DNA of 64,000 bases from Babylonia areolata (taxonomy: Eukaryota; Mollusca; Gastropoda; Neogastropoda; Buccinidae). Below the pieces are notes generated by a model. The model had not been told where the DNA came from and searched no databases. It saw only the letters and a program-made list of their open reading frames with translations. Both the position numbers and the translations under genes were made by a program. The DNA is taken from assembly GCF_041734735.1 (NCBI RefSeq), contig NC_134882.1, positions 21,094,765-21,158,764 on the forward strand, written 5' to 3'. Below, piece by piece: positions 47,545 to 57,889 of the stretch; within the stretch, counting starts at the first letter, position 1; every line of letters starts with the position of its first letter.

Positions 47545-49660
47545 ACAGTCGTGGTTAATGACCGCTGAAGAACATGGGATTGAAGGTAATCTGATGATCA
47601 ATCATAGTTAATGACCGCTGAAGAACATGGGATTGAAGGTAATCTGATGATCATTCGTGGTTAATGACCGCTGAAGAACATGGGATTGAAGGTAATCTGA
47701 TGATCAGTCATGGTTAATGACCGCTGAAGAACATGGGACTGAAGGTAATCTGATGATCTGTCATAGTTAATGACCACTGAAGAAAATGGGATTGAAGGTA
47801 ATCTGATGATCAGTTGTGGTTAATGACCACTGAAGAACATAGGATTGAAGGTAATCTGATGATCAGTCGTGGTTAATGACCGCTGAAGAACATGGGATAG
47901 AAGATAATCTGATGATCAGTCGTGGTTAATGACGCTGAAGAACTTGGGACAGAAGATAATCTAATGATCAGTCGTGGTTAATGATGCTGATGAATATGGG
48001 ACTGAAGGAAATCTGATGATCAATCGTGGTTAATGACGCTGATGAACATGGGATTGAAGATAATTTGATGATCAGTCATGGTTAATGACGCTGAAGAACA
48101 TGGGATTGAAGATAATTTGATGATCAGTCATGGTTAATGACCACTGAAGAACATGGGATTGAAGGTAATCTGATGATCAGTCATGGTTAATGACCGCTGA
48201 AGAACATGGGATTGAAGGTAATCTGATGATCAGTCGTGGTTAATGACCGCTGAACAACATGGGATAGAAGATAATCTGATGATCAGTCGTGGTTAATGAC
48301 GCTGAAGAACTTGGGATAGAAGATAATCTGATGATCAGTCGTGGTTAATGATGCTGATGAACATGGGACTGAAGGTAATCTGATGATCAGTCGTGGTTAA
48401 TGACGCTGATGAACATGGGATTGAAGATAATTTGATGATCAGTCATGGTTAATGACACTGAAGAACATGGGATTGAAGATAATTCGATGATCAGTCATGG
48501 TTAATGACCGCTGAAGAACATGGGATTGAAGATAATTTGATGATCAGTCGTGGTTAATGACACTGATGAACATGGGATTGAAGATAATTTGATGATCAGT
48601 CGTGGTTAATGACCGCTGAAGAACATGGGATTGAAGATAATTTGATGATCAGTCGTGGTTAATGACTGCTGAAGAACATGGGATTGAAGATAATTTGATG
48701 ATCAGTCGTGGTTAATGACGCTGAAGAACATGGGACTGAAGACAATTTGATGATCAGTCGTGGTTAATGGCCGCTGAAGAACATGGGATTGAAGATAATC
48801 TGATGATCAGTCGTGGTTAATGATGCTGATGAACATGGGATTGAAGATAATTTGATAATCAGTCATGGTTAATGACGCTGATGAACATGGGATTGATGAT
48901 AATCTGATGATCAGTCATGGTTAATGACTGCTGAAGAACATGGGATTGAAGGTAATCTGATGATCAGTCGTGGTTAATGACGCTGAAGGACATGGGATTG
49001 AAGATAATTTGATGATCAGTCATGGTTAATGACCGCTGAAGAACATGGGATTGAAGATGATTTGATGGTCTGTCATGGTTAATGACGCTGAAGAACATGG
49101 GATTAAAGGTAATCTGATGATCAGTTGTGGTTAATGACCGCTGAAGAACATGGGATTGAAGATAATCTAATGACCGGTGAAGAACATGGGATTGAAGATA
49201 ATCTGATGATCAGTCATGGTTAATGACCGCTGAAGAACATGGGATTGAAGATAATCTGATGATCAATCATAGTTAATGACCGCTAAAGAACATGGGACTG
49301 AAGGTAATCTGATGATCAGTCGTGGTTAATGACCACTGAAGAACATGGGATTGAAGGTAATCTGATGATCAGTCATGGTTAATGACTGCTGAAGAACATG
49401 GGATTGAAGGTAATATGATAATCAGTTGTGGTTAATGACCGCTGAAGAACATGGGGTTGAAGATAATCTGATGATCAGTCATGGTTAATGACCGCTGAAG
49501 AACATGGGACTGAAGGTAATCTGATGATCAGTCATGGTTAATGACCGCTGAAGAACATGGGATTGAAGGTAATCTGATGATCAGTCGTGGTTAATGACCT
49601 CTGAAGAACATGGGATTGAAGTTATCTGATGATCAGCTGTGGTTAATGACTACTGAAGAA
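47545..49660. repeat. 53-bp minisatellite, about 40 copies
   Basis: The core 'gaagaacatgggattgaagg' is followed by 'taatctgatgatcagtcgtg' and 'gttaatgaccgct'. Sub-variants ('gacgctgatgaac', 'gataatttgatg') occur in runs, indicating segmental amplification. Confidence 0.96.
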
Positions 49661-49855
49661 CATTATTTCTTGATTTGCTCTTCATGAACAAGTTATTGAT
49701 ACAAATGATATGGTTCATCAGCCATTGCATTAAAATTGAAGTGCCACATGTGAACACAGAATAAGCTTTATTAAGCTTGTTGATGCTCTTTTACTTTTGT
49801 TTGCATTGTAATCATGTGTACTGCTGAACAATTAAGATTATTTAAACCAAAAATA
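49661..49855. other. about 195-bp block interrupting the 53-bp array
   Basis: Non-repeat, A/T-rich sequence lies between the main array and its diverged continuation, which resumes at 'atatgggattgaaggttctc'. It may be an old insertion. I see no clear inverted ends or coding content. Confidence 0.5.
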
Positions 49856-50065
49856 TGGGATTGAAGGTTCTCTGATGATCAGTCATGGTTCTAAACAAGT
49901 GAAGAACATTGACCATTCTGTGATGATCAGTAAAGGTAAATAATTGCAGAACTTGGGACTGAGGGTTCTCTGATGATCAGTTTTCAGCTCAGTAACTAGG
50001 GTGTCCATCTTAGGAAAGAAAAGATGAATAGTCACGGTAAATAACCGTAGAAGAACATGGGATTT
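49856..50065. repeat. diverged remnant of the 53-bp array
   Basis: Three to four degenerate units: 'gggattgaaggttctctgat', 'gatgatcagtaaagg' and 'gaagaacatgggatt'. Divergence is much higher than in the main array. Confidence 0.7.
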
Positions 50066-50849
50066 AAATTTTTTTTTGTAAGCCAAACCCATCAGGATTT
50101 TAAAATATTTGTATTATTAACCCAGCTAATTCCAAAGACATTTCGAATATGAAAACACATCAGAAAACATTATCAACATCTGATAATATACTAAATATAT
50201 AAAATTATCATCATAATACATAAGCACATACAGGATTTTCTAACTTTAAATTACAGCTAGTAACAACAACAAAAAGGTGGGAAACAATGTTTATCTGTTT
50301 CATCATGATAATCACAAACAGTTGCATCAAAAAGTGGAAATTTTTGTGTACCAGGGTAGGACATAAAACAGTGTACATGAGTAAAACAATATGTGTGATC
50401 CTGATGTCCAGAAAACCAGGTACAATGACTGTGTCCATGTGTCTGTTGTTCCCACTTCTTTCATCTCTCTCTCTTACTTTTTTTAATTAGATTTGTTTTT
50501 ATCAAAAACAGACGAAATCTTATGGAACACAACATATTGCCATGACAAATTTCTCTCCATGATTCATTTATTTAAAAAATAAAATAAAATAAATAAAATA
50601 AACACACACACACACGCAGTCAACACAACGCAGTCCAGCACACACACACACACATGATCAAGTGGCAATCCAAACTGAAAACACTATCAAGTTGGAAGAG
50701 CTGAAGTAAGCAACTTCTATCCAGATCTTTTATCTGTGGTTGCTGTAAAGATAATCATCCAAAACAGAGCAAAGTCATACTGTACGAGGGTGAAATGAAG
50801 AGTTTATCAGACCTTGAGCACACTGTACACTCTGAAGTCACTTGGGTGG
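50066..50849. other. no gene seen
   Basis: Mostly A/T-rich unique DNA with CA runs at 50605-50655. A 75-codon minus frame at 50211-50438 has no domain I recognise. Confidence 0.45.
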
Positions 50850-51905
50850 TGGGCAACTTGCTTTGTTGGTGACTGGTATCACTCTCGCTCTTCTTGTCAC
50901 AGTTCTCATCATGGTGACAGGTACCACTCTCGCTCTCCCTATCACAGTTCTCATCATGGTGACAGGTACCACTCTCGCTCTCCCTATCACAGTTCTCATT
51001 ATGTATGTTGGTGACAGGTACCACTCTCGCTCTCCTTATCACAGTTCTCATCATGGTGACTGGTACCACTCTTGTTCTCCCTATCACAGTTCTGATTATG
51101 TATGTTGGTGACAGGTACCACTCTCGCTCTCCTTATCACAGTTCTCATCATGTATGTTGGTGACAGGTACCACTCTCACTCTCCCTATCACAGTTCTCAT
51201 CATGGTGACAGGTACCACTCTCACTCTCCCTATCACAGTTCTCATCATGGTGACTGGTACCACTCTCACTCTCCCTATCACAGTTCTCATCATGTATGTT
51301 GGTGACAGGTACCACTCTTGCTCTCCATATCACAGTTCTCATCATGTATGTTGGTGACAGATACCACTCTCGCTCTCCCTATCACAGTTCTCATGGTGAC
51401 AGGTACCACTCTTGCTCTCCCTATCACAGTTCTCTTCATGGTGACAGGTACCACTCTTGCTCTCCCTATCACAGTTCTCATCATGTATGTTGGTGACAGG
51501 TACCACTCTTGCTCTCCCTATCACAGTTCTCATAATGTGTGTTGGTGACAGGTACCACTCTTGCTCTCCCTATCACAGTTCTCATCATGTATGTTGGTGA
51601 CAGGTACCACTCTTGCTCTCCCTATCACAGTTCTCATCATGTATGTTGGTGACAGGTACCACTCTTGCTCTCCCTATCACAGTTCTCATCATGTATGTTG
51701 GTGACAGGTACCACTCTTGCTCTCCCTATCACAGTTCTTATCATGTATGTTGGTGACTGGTACCACTCTTGCTCTCCTTATCACAGTTCTCATCATAGTG
51801 ACAGGTAGTGACAGGTACCACTCTCGCTCTCCCTACCAGTTCTCATCATGTATTCTGGTGACTGGTACCACTCTTGCTCTCTCTATCACATTTCTCATCA
51901 TGTGA
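50850..51905. repeat. 45/52 bp minisatellite, about 21 copies
   Basis: The core 'ggtgacaggtaccactctcg' is followed by 'ctctccctatcacagttctc'. Units with an extra 'tatgttg' are 52 bp. Both strands remain open (ITVLIMVTGTTLALP type) without being genes. Confidence 0.95.
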
Positions 51906-52314
51906 CAGTGCTGGGTATGCAAAGTACAAAGGTTTTCTTTGCTGGCCGATACAGTTGATTTTGTTTGAACTTCAGATGATTGTTTTTAATTCTATCTTGT
52001 GTGTTACCTGCAGATGACTGTGTTTAATATTACCTGTCATACATTACCTGCTGATGATTTGTTTTTAAGTTGACCTGTTTAGTCTGACTTGTTCATGGAT
52101 TTTTCATTCTACTGACACAGTTGTAAATTCAACACTCATGGAACTGAAGACCGAACTTCTGAGTTTTACCAGACCCACATTTCAAAACTAGATGAAGATC
52201 TAAATCTGGAATTTTATCTTCCAAACTGTTCAATGCAAAGTATAGACTGACATTATTTTTCGGGTGTTGATGACATTCTTTGCATCACAGTTCTCTCTCC
52301 TGTCCTTACCTGTT
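51906..52314. other. no gene seen
   Basis: Unique DNA with a weak duplication of 'acctgcagatgactg'-like sequence near 52.0 kb. Confidence 0.5.
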
Positions 52315-52800
52315 GTTTTTCCTTTGTCAGTTGATGGTCTGCTCCACAGTTGTCTTTTCTATAATTCCTTATAGTTCTAACTTTCGTTTTCCCTTTGTCA
52401 ACTGATGGTCAGCTCCACAGTTGTCTTTTCTATAATTCCTTATAGTTCTAACTTTCGTTTTTGATTTGTCAATTGATGGTCAGCTCCACAGTTTTCTTTT
52501 CCATAATTCCTTATAGTTCTTTCGTTTTTCATTGTCAGCTGATGGTCAGTTCCACAGTTGTCTATTCTATAATTTCTTATAGTTCTTTCGTTTTTCATTG
52601 TCAGCTGATGGTCTGCTCCACAGTTGTCTTTTCTATAACTCCTTATATTTTAACTTTCATTTTTGATTTTTCAGCTGATGGTGGTCTTCTCCTTAATTAC
52701 TCCAAGTTGTGTTTTTTCTTTGTGGTGATCTGATCCACTTTTTTTCCTTTCAAGTTTTGTTTTATTTTTGCCAGTTGATGGTGGTCTTCTCCACAGCAAT
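52315..52800. repeat. about 60-65 bp T-rich minisatellite, about 7 copies
   Basis: 'gatggtctgctccacagttg' followed by 'tcttttctataattccttat' recurs; the last two copies are strongly diverged. Confidence 0.9.
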
Positions 52801-53742
52801 TTTTATCATGATTCCTTTTAATTTTTTTTTTATGCATATTCAATATTCCCATTAAACAAAGACACAGAGCATCAAATGAAACATCAATCAAGCAATCAAC
52901 AAGCAAACAACTCATAATGTACTCAGTGGTCAGTCGTTTTTTTCCTTCCAACATTTAAAACCATCACTGATAATTTATGTGTTAGTTCATTTATGTTTCT
53001 GATATGTATATTACTATTAGTCTTTTGTGAAGGTCTATGAATCTCAAACTAGAGGCAAGATTGCACTGGCTCTTAATGCTGCAGCCTTGGTGGCTAACTG
53101 TCCTAAAACCCTTATAGCCAAGTGGGTGAGAGTGTAACATGGGCAAGACATTCTCCACTATAATCAAAATTCTAGCTCAGATTGCGAGGGCAACAGTTGC
53201 CTCCTCTGCTGTTCTGACGGTCATAGGTGGACAGGACTGGAAATAGTCTGATAAAATTCTGCATTCACATACGAAGTACTTGACACAGACAATAAGTTGT
53301 CAAATATTTAATCTGATTTTATGTATTCACCATTTCTTTAAAATAAAATTAAAGCATTTTAATCCAAGCAGTTTTCATAGCTATCCCTTAAAATTAACAT
53401 GAAACATATTCCTGATCACAACCCCCATACCCTTCCTACTGCCTTCAACACACACATATACACACAAACAGCAGAGGAAAAAGAAAAAAACCCAAACTTG
53501 CTCATACCCATGTCTAATCAACCAACCCCCCACAACTTTGAGGTTACAACAGAGAACTGAAGCAGTTTACCAAGGACCTTGGAAAATTTCTCCTGCTGCC
53601 AAGTCAATTTGAAATTTTCATTATTATTTTGTGGCATGTGTTCTCTGACCCAATGTGTTGCACTGTTTCAGGTAGGTCCACATCATGTGCAGGCAGACTG
53701 ACCCGAGATAAGGCTGATCCCCAGCAAAGCACAAAGAGAAGG
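52801..53742. other. unique interval upstream of the LRR-Ig gene
   Basis: Mostly A/T-rich. A candidate acceptor, 'tgttgcactgtttcag', ends at 53671. No TATA box or CpG-rich promoter is evident, so the promoter may lie further upstream. Confidence 0.35.
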
Positions 53743-54290
53743 AGGACGTGTGGGGGTTCCTAACCTGCCTGCAGTCCTCCTCAGCATCATTGTCATCATC
53801 ATCAGTGGCATGCTGTATCAAGGATGACGTGTGTGGGTTCCTAACCTGCCTGCAGTCCTCCTCACCATCGTGGTCGTCGTCATCAGTGGCGTGCTGTATC
53901 AAGGATGATGTGTGGGGGTTCCTAACCTGCCTGCAGTCCTCATCGTCGTCGTCGTCATCAGTGGCGTGCTGTATCAAGGATGACGTGTGGGGGTTCCTAA
54001 CCTGCCTGCAGTCCTCCTCCTCATCGTCGTCGTTGTCATCATCAGTGGTGTGCTGTATCAAGGATGACGTGTGGGGGTTCCTAACCTGCCTGCAGTCCTC
54101 CTCATCATCGTCGTCGTCGTCATCAGTGGCGTGCCGTATCAAGGAGGATGTGTGGGTTCCTAACCTGCCTGCAGTCCTCCTCATCGTCATCGTCGTCACC
54201 ATCAGTGGCATGCTGTATCAAGGATGATGATGTGTGTGGGTTCCTAACCTGCCTGCAGTCCTCATAATCATCGTCAGTGCCGTGCTGCGT
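53743..54290. repeat. 75-85 bp minisatellite directly upstream of the LRR-Ig start codon
   Basis: There are seven copies, marked by 'gttcctaacctgcctgcag' starting at 53756, 53838, 53918, 53993, 54078, 54157 and 54240. The spacings differ because each unit contains a run of tcc/tcg/tca triplets of variable length. The array stops about 30 bp before the ATG at 54321, so it lies in the 5' UTR or at the end of a 5' intron. The Asp-rich frames on the minus strand and Ser-rich frames on the plus strand come from the triplet run and are not genes. Confidence 0.9.
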
Positions 54291-54320
54291 GGTGTCCCTG
54301 ACCTTCAGTGCAGTCAGGCA

Positions 54321-56990
54321 ATGGGTCAGGGGCAGCCATGGCTGAGAGGCACTGTGTTGTCCAAGTTTTGGCTCCTGGCCGTACTGCTGCTGACTGTGGC
54401 CCACAGCACTGCCCGGTCCTGGCCCCTCAGCCAGGATGCCCCCCCATGTCCCACTGCCTGCCAGTGCTCTTGGTCCCCCCTGAATGGCACCAGCACCCAC
54501 ATGGCTGCTACCTGTGGCCAGGCGGGCCTGACTAAACTGCCAGCCAACCTGCCCTCCAACCTGCTGTCTCTGGACCTGGGGGGGAACCACCTCACCTCAC
54601 AGCTGACCGGGCTCCCCCTGCTGGGCCAGCTGCAGCTCCTAGACTTGTCCAACAACTCCCTGACCCTCCTCCACACAGGGCTCTTCACCAATATGACCAA
54701 GCTCACCACGCTCAGTCTCTGTGGGAACAGGATAGAAGTGCTGGAAGACCGTGTGTTTGAAAGTCTCCATGCTGTCCATGTGCTCAACCTGGCATTTAAC
54801 AAGCTGAGGAGCTTGAACAACAGTGTCCTCTTTGGGCTGGACAGTGTGCAGGTGCTGAATCTGACCAACAACTTGATAGGTCAAGTGTCCAACCAAACTT
54901 TCCTCTACCTCCACCGCCTTAAGGTTCTGGACCTCAGCCACAATCGCTTGCAGTATCTTCCCACCGATGCCTTCCTCGGCCTCACATCCGTGCATACCAT
55001 CCTGCTTTGTAACAATTATCTCACCGATATCATGGGAGCTTTCCACGGCCTTCAACAACTCAGTGCTCTTGATCTTTCTTACAACAGGCTGGATGCATTA
55101 GAAAATGATACCTTTGCAGATCTACAACAACTAAGCTCTCTACAACTGTCTTTCAACAACATCTCAAACATTTCACCAACTGTTTTCACTTTCAGCGCTG
55201 TTCTCAAAAGGTTAGATCTTCAAGGGAATTCTTTAGAACAGCTACAAGGTGGCTTGTTTGACAACTTGTCATCACTGCAACATTTAGACCTGAGCCAAAT
55301 GCCTTATCTGCAGTGGATAAGTTGTGATGCACTGGAAAGCGTGGTATCTCTGAGGTTTCTCAATGTGAGCCACAACCCCCAGCTGTCTTTCCTGCCCCCC
55401 CAGCTGCTGGCCCATCTGCCCCAGCTCAGTGTGCTTGATCTCAGGTCCAACAACCTCTCCCTGCTGTCCCACCTCACATTCCACACCAATCCCCGCCTCT
55501 CCCACCTCTACCTGGCCCACAACCCCTTCCTGTGTGGCTGTGGGATGGCCTGGATGCTGCCTCAGCCCCACAGTGCCAACCTGTCTGTGCTGACTGACCG
55601 GGACAGTGTACTGTGTCAGTTACCATCCAATGGTACTGCTGTTCCCATCTCACAGGTGTCTCAGGAAATTATACGGTGCAATAATGTGACGTCAATCAAT
55701 GCCACTGACACTGTTTTTGCCAAAATCGGTTCCCAGTTAGTGCTCAGGTGTGACTACAGTGCGGACGAGAGCAGTGTGCTAACATGGACCACACCACGAG
55801 GACGAGTGTTTCATTATCATCCCTACCACCCCCAAGGCACCTGGCACCTCCTCCAGGTGAGCAGTGCCAACAGTCAGATGGAGGAATCCCCCCCCCAACA
55901 CTGGTGGCGCTCTCAAACAAGCTATGATGCAGATATCCAGTACAGCCCTGACCACATGGTGCTGCAGCAAGACGGGTCTCTCTTCATCGACTTTGTGCTT
56001 AGGTCAGACGCAGGACCCTACCAGTGTAGTGTGCACAATTCCCAGCACAAGGCGTCCGTCACGACCACCTTGCTCCTAGACTACACCATCCTCTTTGATG
56101 TGAAGATCATGAGCATCGTTGTAGGCCTGGCCTGTGCTGCTTCCTTTCTAACGTTGAACACAGTCTACGTCATCATCATGTGGGGAGCCAGAAAACTGGT
56201 CAACAAGCGTCGTCGTCAACGAATCCACAAACTGCTGGAGAGTTTGGATGAGTACCGCACCACTCAGATTGCTCGAATCAGGAGCAATTACAGTGTCCAG
56301 CTGGGTCGTATTCGTGATCACTACCACACCCAGTCTATGCGCCTCAAAGACAACTACAACACGCAGATGAAGAGGGTGCGGCGAGGGTGCTCCAACCAAG
56401 TGGAGCGTATCCGTGACAACTACCACACACGGCTGACCCACCTCAAACAGTACAGCTCCCATCAGATCCAGCAGATCCGGGAAGCCACCAATCACCAGAT
56501 CATCAGGATCCGTGATTACGGTTCCTTGCAGATGGAGCGTCTGAGGGAGACCTACAAACTTCAACAGCAACATGTTCTCAAAGTCATTGAGGCCATGAAC
56601 CTGGAGAACTGTCGCACAGTCGTGGAGACAGAGTGTATGCGTACTGAGTCCATGATATTTGACATCAACTTTCCTGAACTTGATGATGATACCACTTCCA
56701 CCGAGGAGGCGTCTTCCCAACACTCGCAGCCAGACTCTGTGTATGCCACAGCTCTCAATTCCGAGGGCTCCAGCCAGGAGAGTCTAGCAACGGTGGTAGA
56801 GGGTCAGGAAAGTGAGGGTTACCCAGTTACAGAGACCACTATTGTGGTGCTTCCCAGTGATCCAATCGATGCTGGGGGCAGCCTGCACAATTCTTCCAAT
56901 TCCAGTTCACTGTCAGCTTTGTATGATGAGGAAATGGATGCCTCACATATGAACTCCGGCGATGACAATGAGAAAGAGACTGTTATGTAG
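54321..56990 (+). CDS. LRR-Ig single-pass transmembrane receptor with 11-residue-repeat cytoplasmic tail
   Basis: The 889-residue product is probably a cell-surface adhesion or signalling receptor; its ligand is unknown. Seen in order: signal peptide (hydrophobic core about 16-27); LRRNT cap with C43, C47, C49 and C65; about 14 LRRs (80-400) with LxxLxLxxN cores such as LKVLDLSHNRL; LRRCT cap with C405, C407, C432 and C453; one Ig domain (about 463-583) with C477, W489 and DAGPYQC ending at C569; transmembrane helix about 596-621; and a 268-residue tail. Residues 652-750 form nine 11-residue repeats of the type RIRDxYxxQxx. Ser/Asp/Glu-rich sequence follows, ending in ETVM, a possible weak PDZ ligand. 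More than a dozen N-x-S/T sites lie in the ectodomain. The ATG at 54321 has G at -3 and +4, and the same frame has a TGA at 54228, so the coding region needs no intron. The architecture fits invertebrate LRR-Ig receptors. I recall a similar repeat tail in arthropod relatives but could not verify it, so I give no symbol. Confidence 0.93.
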   Translation: MGQGQPWLRGTVLSKFWLLAVLLLTVAHSTARSWPLSQDAPPCPTACQCSWSPLNGTSTHMAATCGQAGLTKLPANLPSNLLSLDLGGNHLTSQLTGLPLLGQLQLLDLSNNSLTLLHTGLFTNMTKLTTLSLCGNRIEVLEDRVFESLHAVHVLNLAFNKLRSLNNSVLFGLDSVQVLNLTNNLIGQVSNQTFLYLHRLKVLDLSHNRLQYLPTDAFLGLTSVHTILLCNNYLTDIMGAFHGLQQLSALDLSYNRLDALENDTFADLQQLSSLQLSFNNISNISPTVFTFSAVLKRLDLQGNSLEQLQGGLFDNLSSLQHLDLSQMPYLQWISCDALESVVSLRFLNVSHNPQLSFLPPQLLAHLPQLSVLDLRSNNLSLLSHLTFHTNPRLSHLYLAHNPFLCGCGMAWMLPQPHSANLSVLTDRDSVLCQLPSNGTAVPISQVSQEIIRCNNVTSINATDTVFAKIGSQLVLRCDYSADESSVLTWTTPRGRVFHYHPYHPQGTWHLLQVSSANSQMEESPPQHWWRSQTSYDADIQYSPDHMVLQQDGSLFIDFVLRSDAGPYQCSVHNSQHKASVTTTLLLDYTILFDVKIMSIVVGLACAASFLTLNTVYVIIMWGARKLVNKRRRQRIHKLLESLDEYRTTQIARIRSNYSVQLGRIRDHYHTQSMRLKDNYNTQMKRVRRGCSNQVERIRDNYHTRLTHLKQYSSHQIQQIREATNHQIIRIRDYGSLQMERLRETYKLQQQHVLKVIEAMNLENCRTVVETECMRTESMIFDINFPELDDDTTSTEEASSQHSQPDSVYATALNSEGSSQESLATVVEGQESEGYPVTETTIVVLPSDPIDAGGSLHNSSNSSSLSALYDEEMDASHMNSGDDNEKETVM

Positions 56991-57564
56991 CTTGTTGGAC
57001 ATGTGTTGAAGTGAACAGTGCCATGGCCAGAGACCAGTCATGGGATACAGATATCTTCACCAACTATTTGATACCAAAGCTGACAACCTATTGTTGCTTG
57101 ATCAAACAAGACTCCGTGTGATGCAAAAAACACTTTTGAAATGTCCAATGAAAATGTGTGATGCTTCCCTGTCGGCTGTGTGGTCCGGAAGACTGCCTTC
57201 CTCCAGTGAGTTGTGCGCAACTTCTATGAATAACATATCCTAGAATATCATGTTCACATGATTTCTTATTCCACTTTTTTGGACCATAAGATGAAAATGA
57301 TTGATTAATCAGTTTGTCAACTAGTTCATGGTTTATTTTGAAAAAAATGGCCTGAAGTATAACATGTACTGTGATCAAATATAGTTAACATGAATAATCC
57401 ATGGATAACTTGTGCTTTATATCTTTAAGGTGGGCAGACAGTTGCTGGTAAGGAAACCACATCAACAACCATTTTTATTTTTTTTTTATTTTTTAATATA
57501 TAGCACAGAAGTCTTGGTTCCCCTTATTCTCTCCAGGGTTCCAGACTGTGTTCTTGTTAATAAA
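56991..57564 (+). promoter_or_regulatory. 3' UTR and poly(A) signal of the LRR-Ig gene
   Basis: Non-repetitive DNA follows the TAG stop. The first clear AATAAA on this strand is at 57559-57564, inside 'gttaataaaatttc'. This gives a 3' UTR of about 590 bases if cleavage follows as usual. No transcript evidence is available. Confidence 0.5.
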
Positions 57565-57889
57565 ATTTCACACAATCCAAAATCTACAATCTTCTTGAGT
57601 TTTAACCAGTCTCTGTTTCAAGGCTTGATTCACTGGAGAAAACTGGGCTTCTCTCAAGCTAAAAAGTTACAATGCAAAAACACTATATGAACATAGTCAC
57701 AGCATTTGAGATGTGTCCATTTGAAGGTACTGGAGCTTTAAAACATCCACCCCAAACCAAAATTTTACAGCAGGGGATAATCCCAGTTCAAGATCTCTTC
57801 CATTTTCACTTTTTCTCCAGTTGAAAAGATGATGGGTTGAGTTACTTTCCAGCAATGTTTAGTGTCAAGAAAAAGGCCACCATTTCGCA

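Noticed and set aside
47545-49660. CRISPR-like direct repeats
   Set aside because: Units are contiguous, with no unique spacers; this is a eukaryotic minisatellite.
53624-54227. Asp-rich minus ORF (195 codons) and Ser-rich plus ORF (159 codons)
   Set aside because: Both read the triplet-bearing minisatellite upstream of the LRR-Ig gene.
54234-54320. Upstream extension of the LRR-Ig frame to 54234
   Set aside because: That extension starts at GTG. The first ATG is 54321, with good context and a signal peptide right after it.
54326-56758. Several minus-strand ORFs of 95-191 codons under the LRR-Ig gene
   Set aside because: Shadows of a well-supported coding sequence on the other strand.
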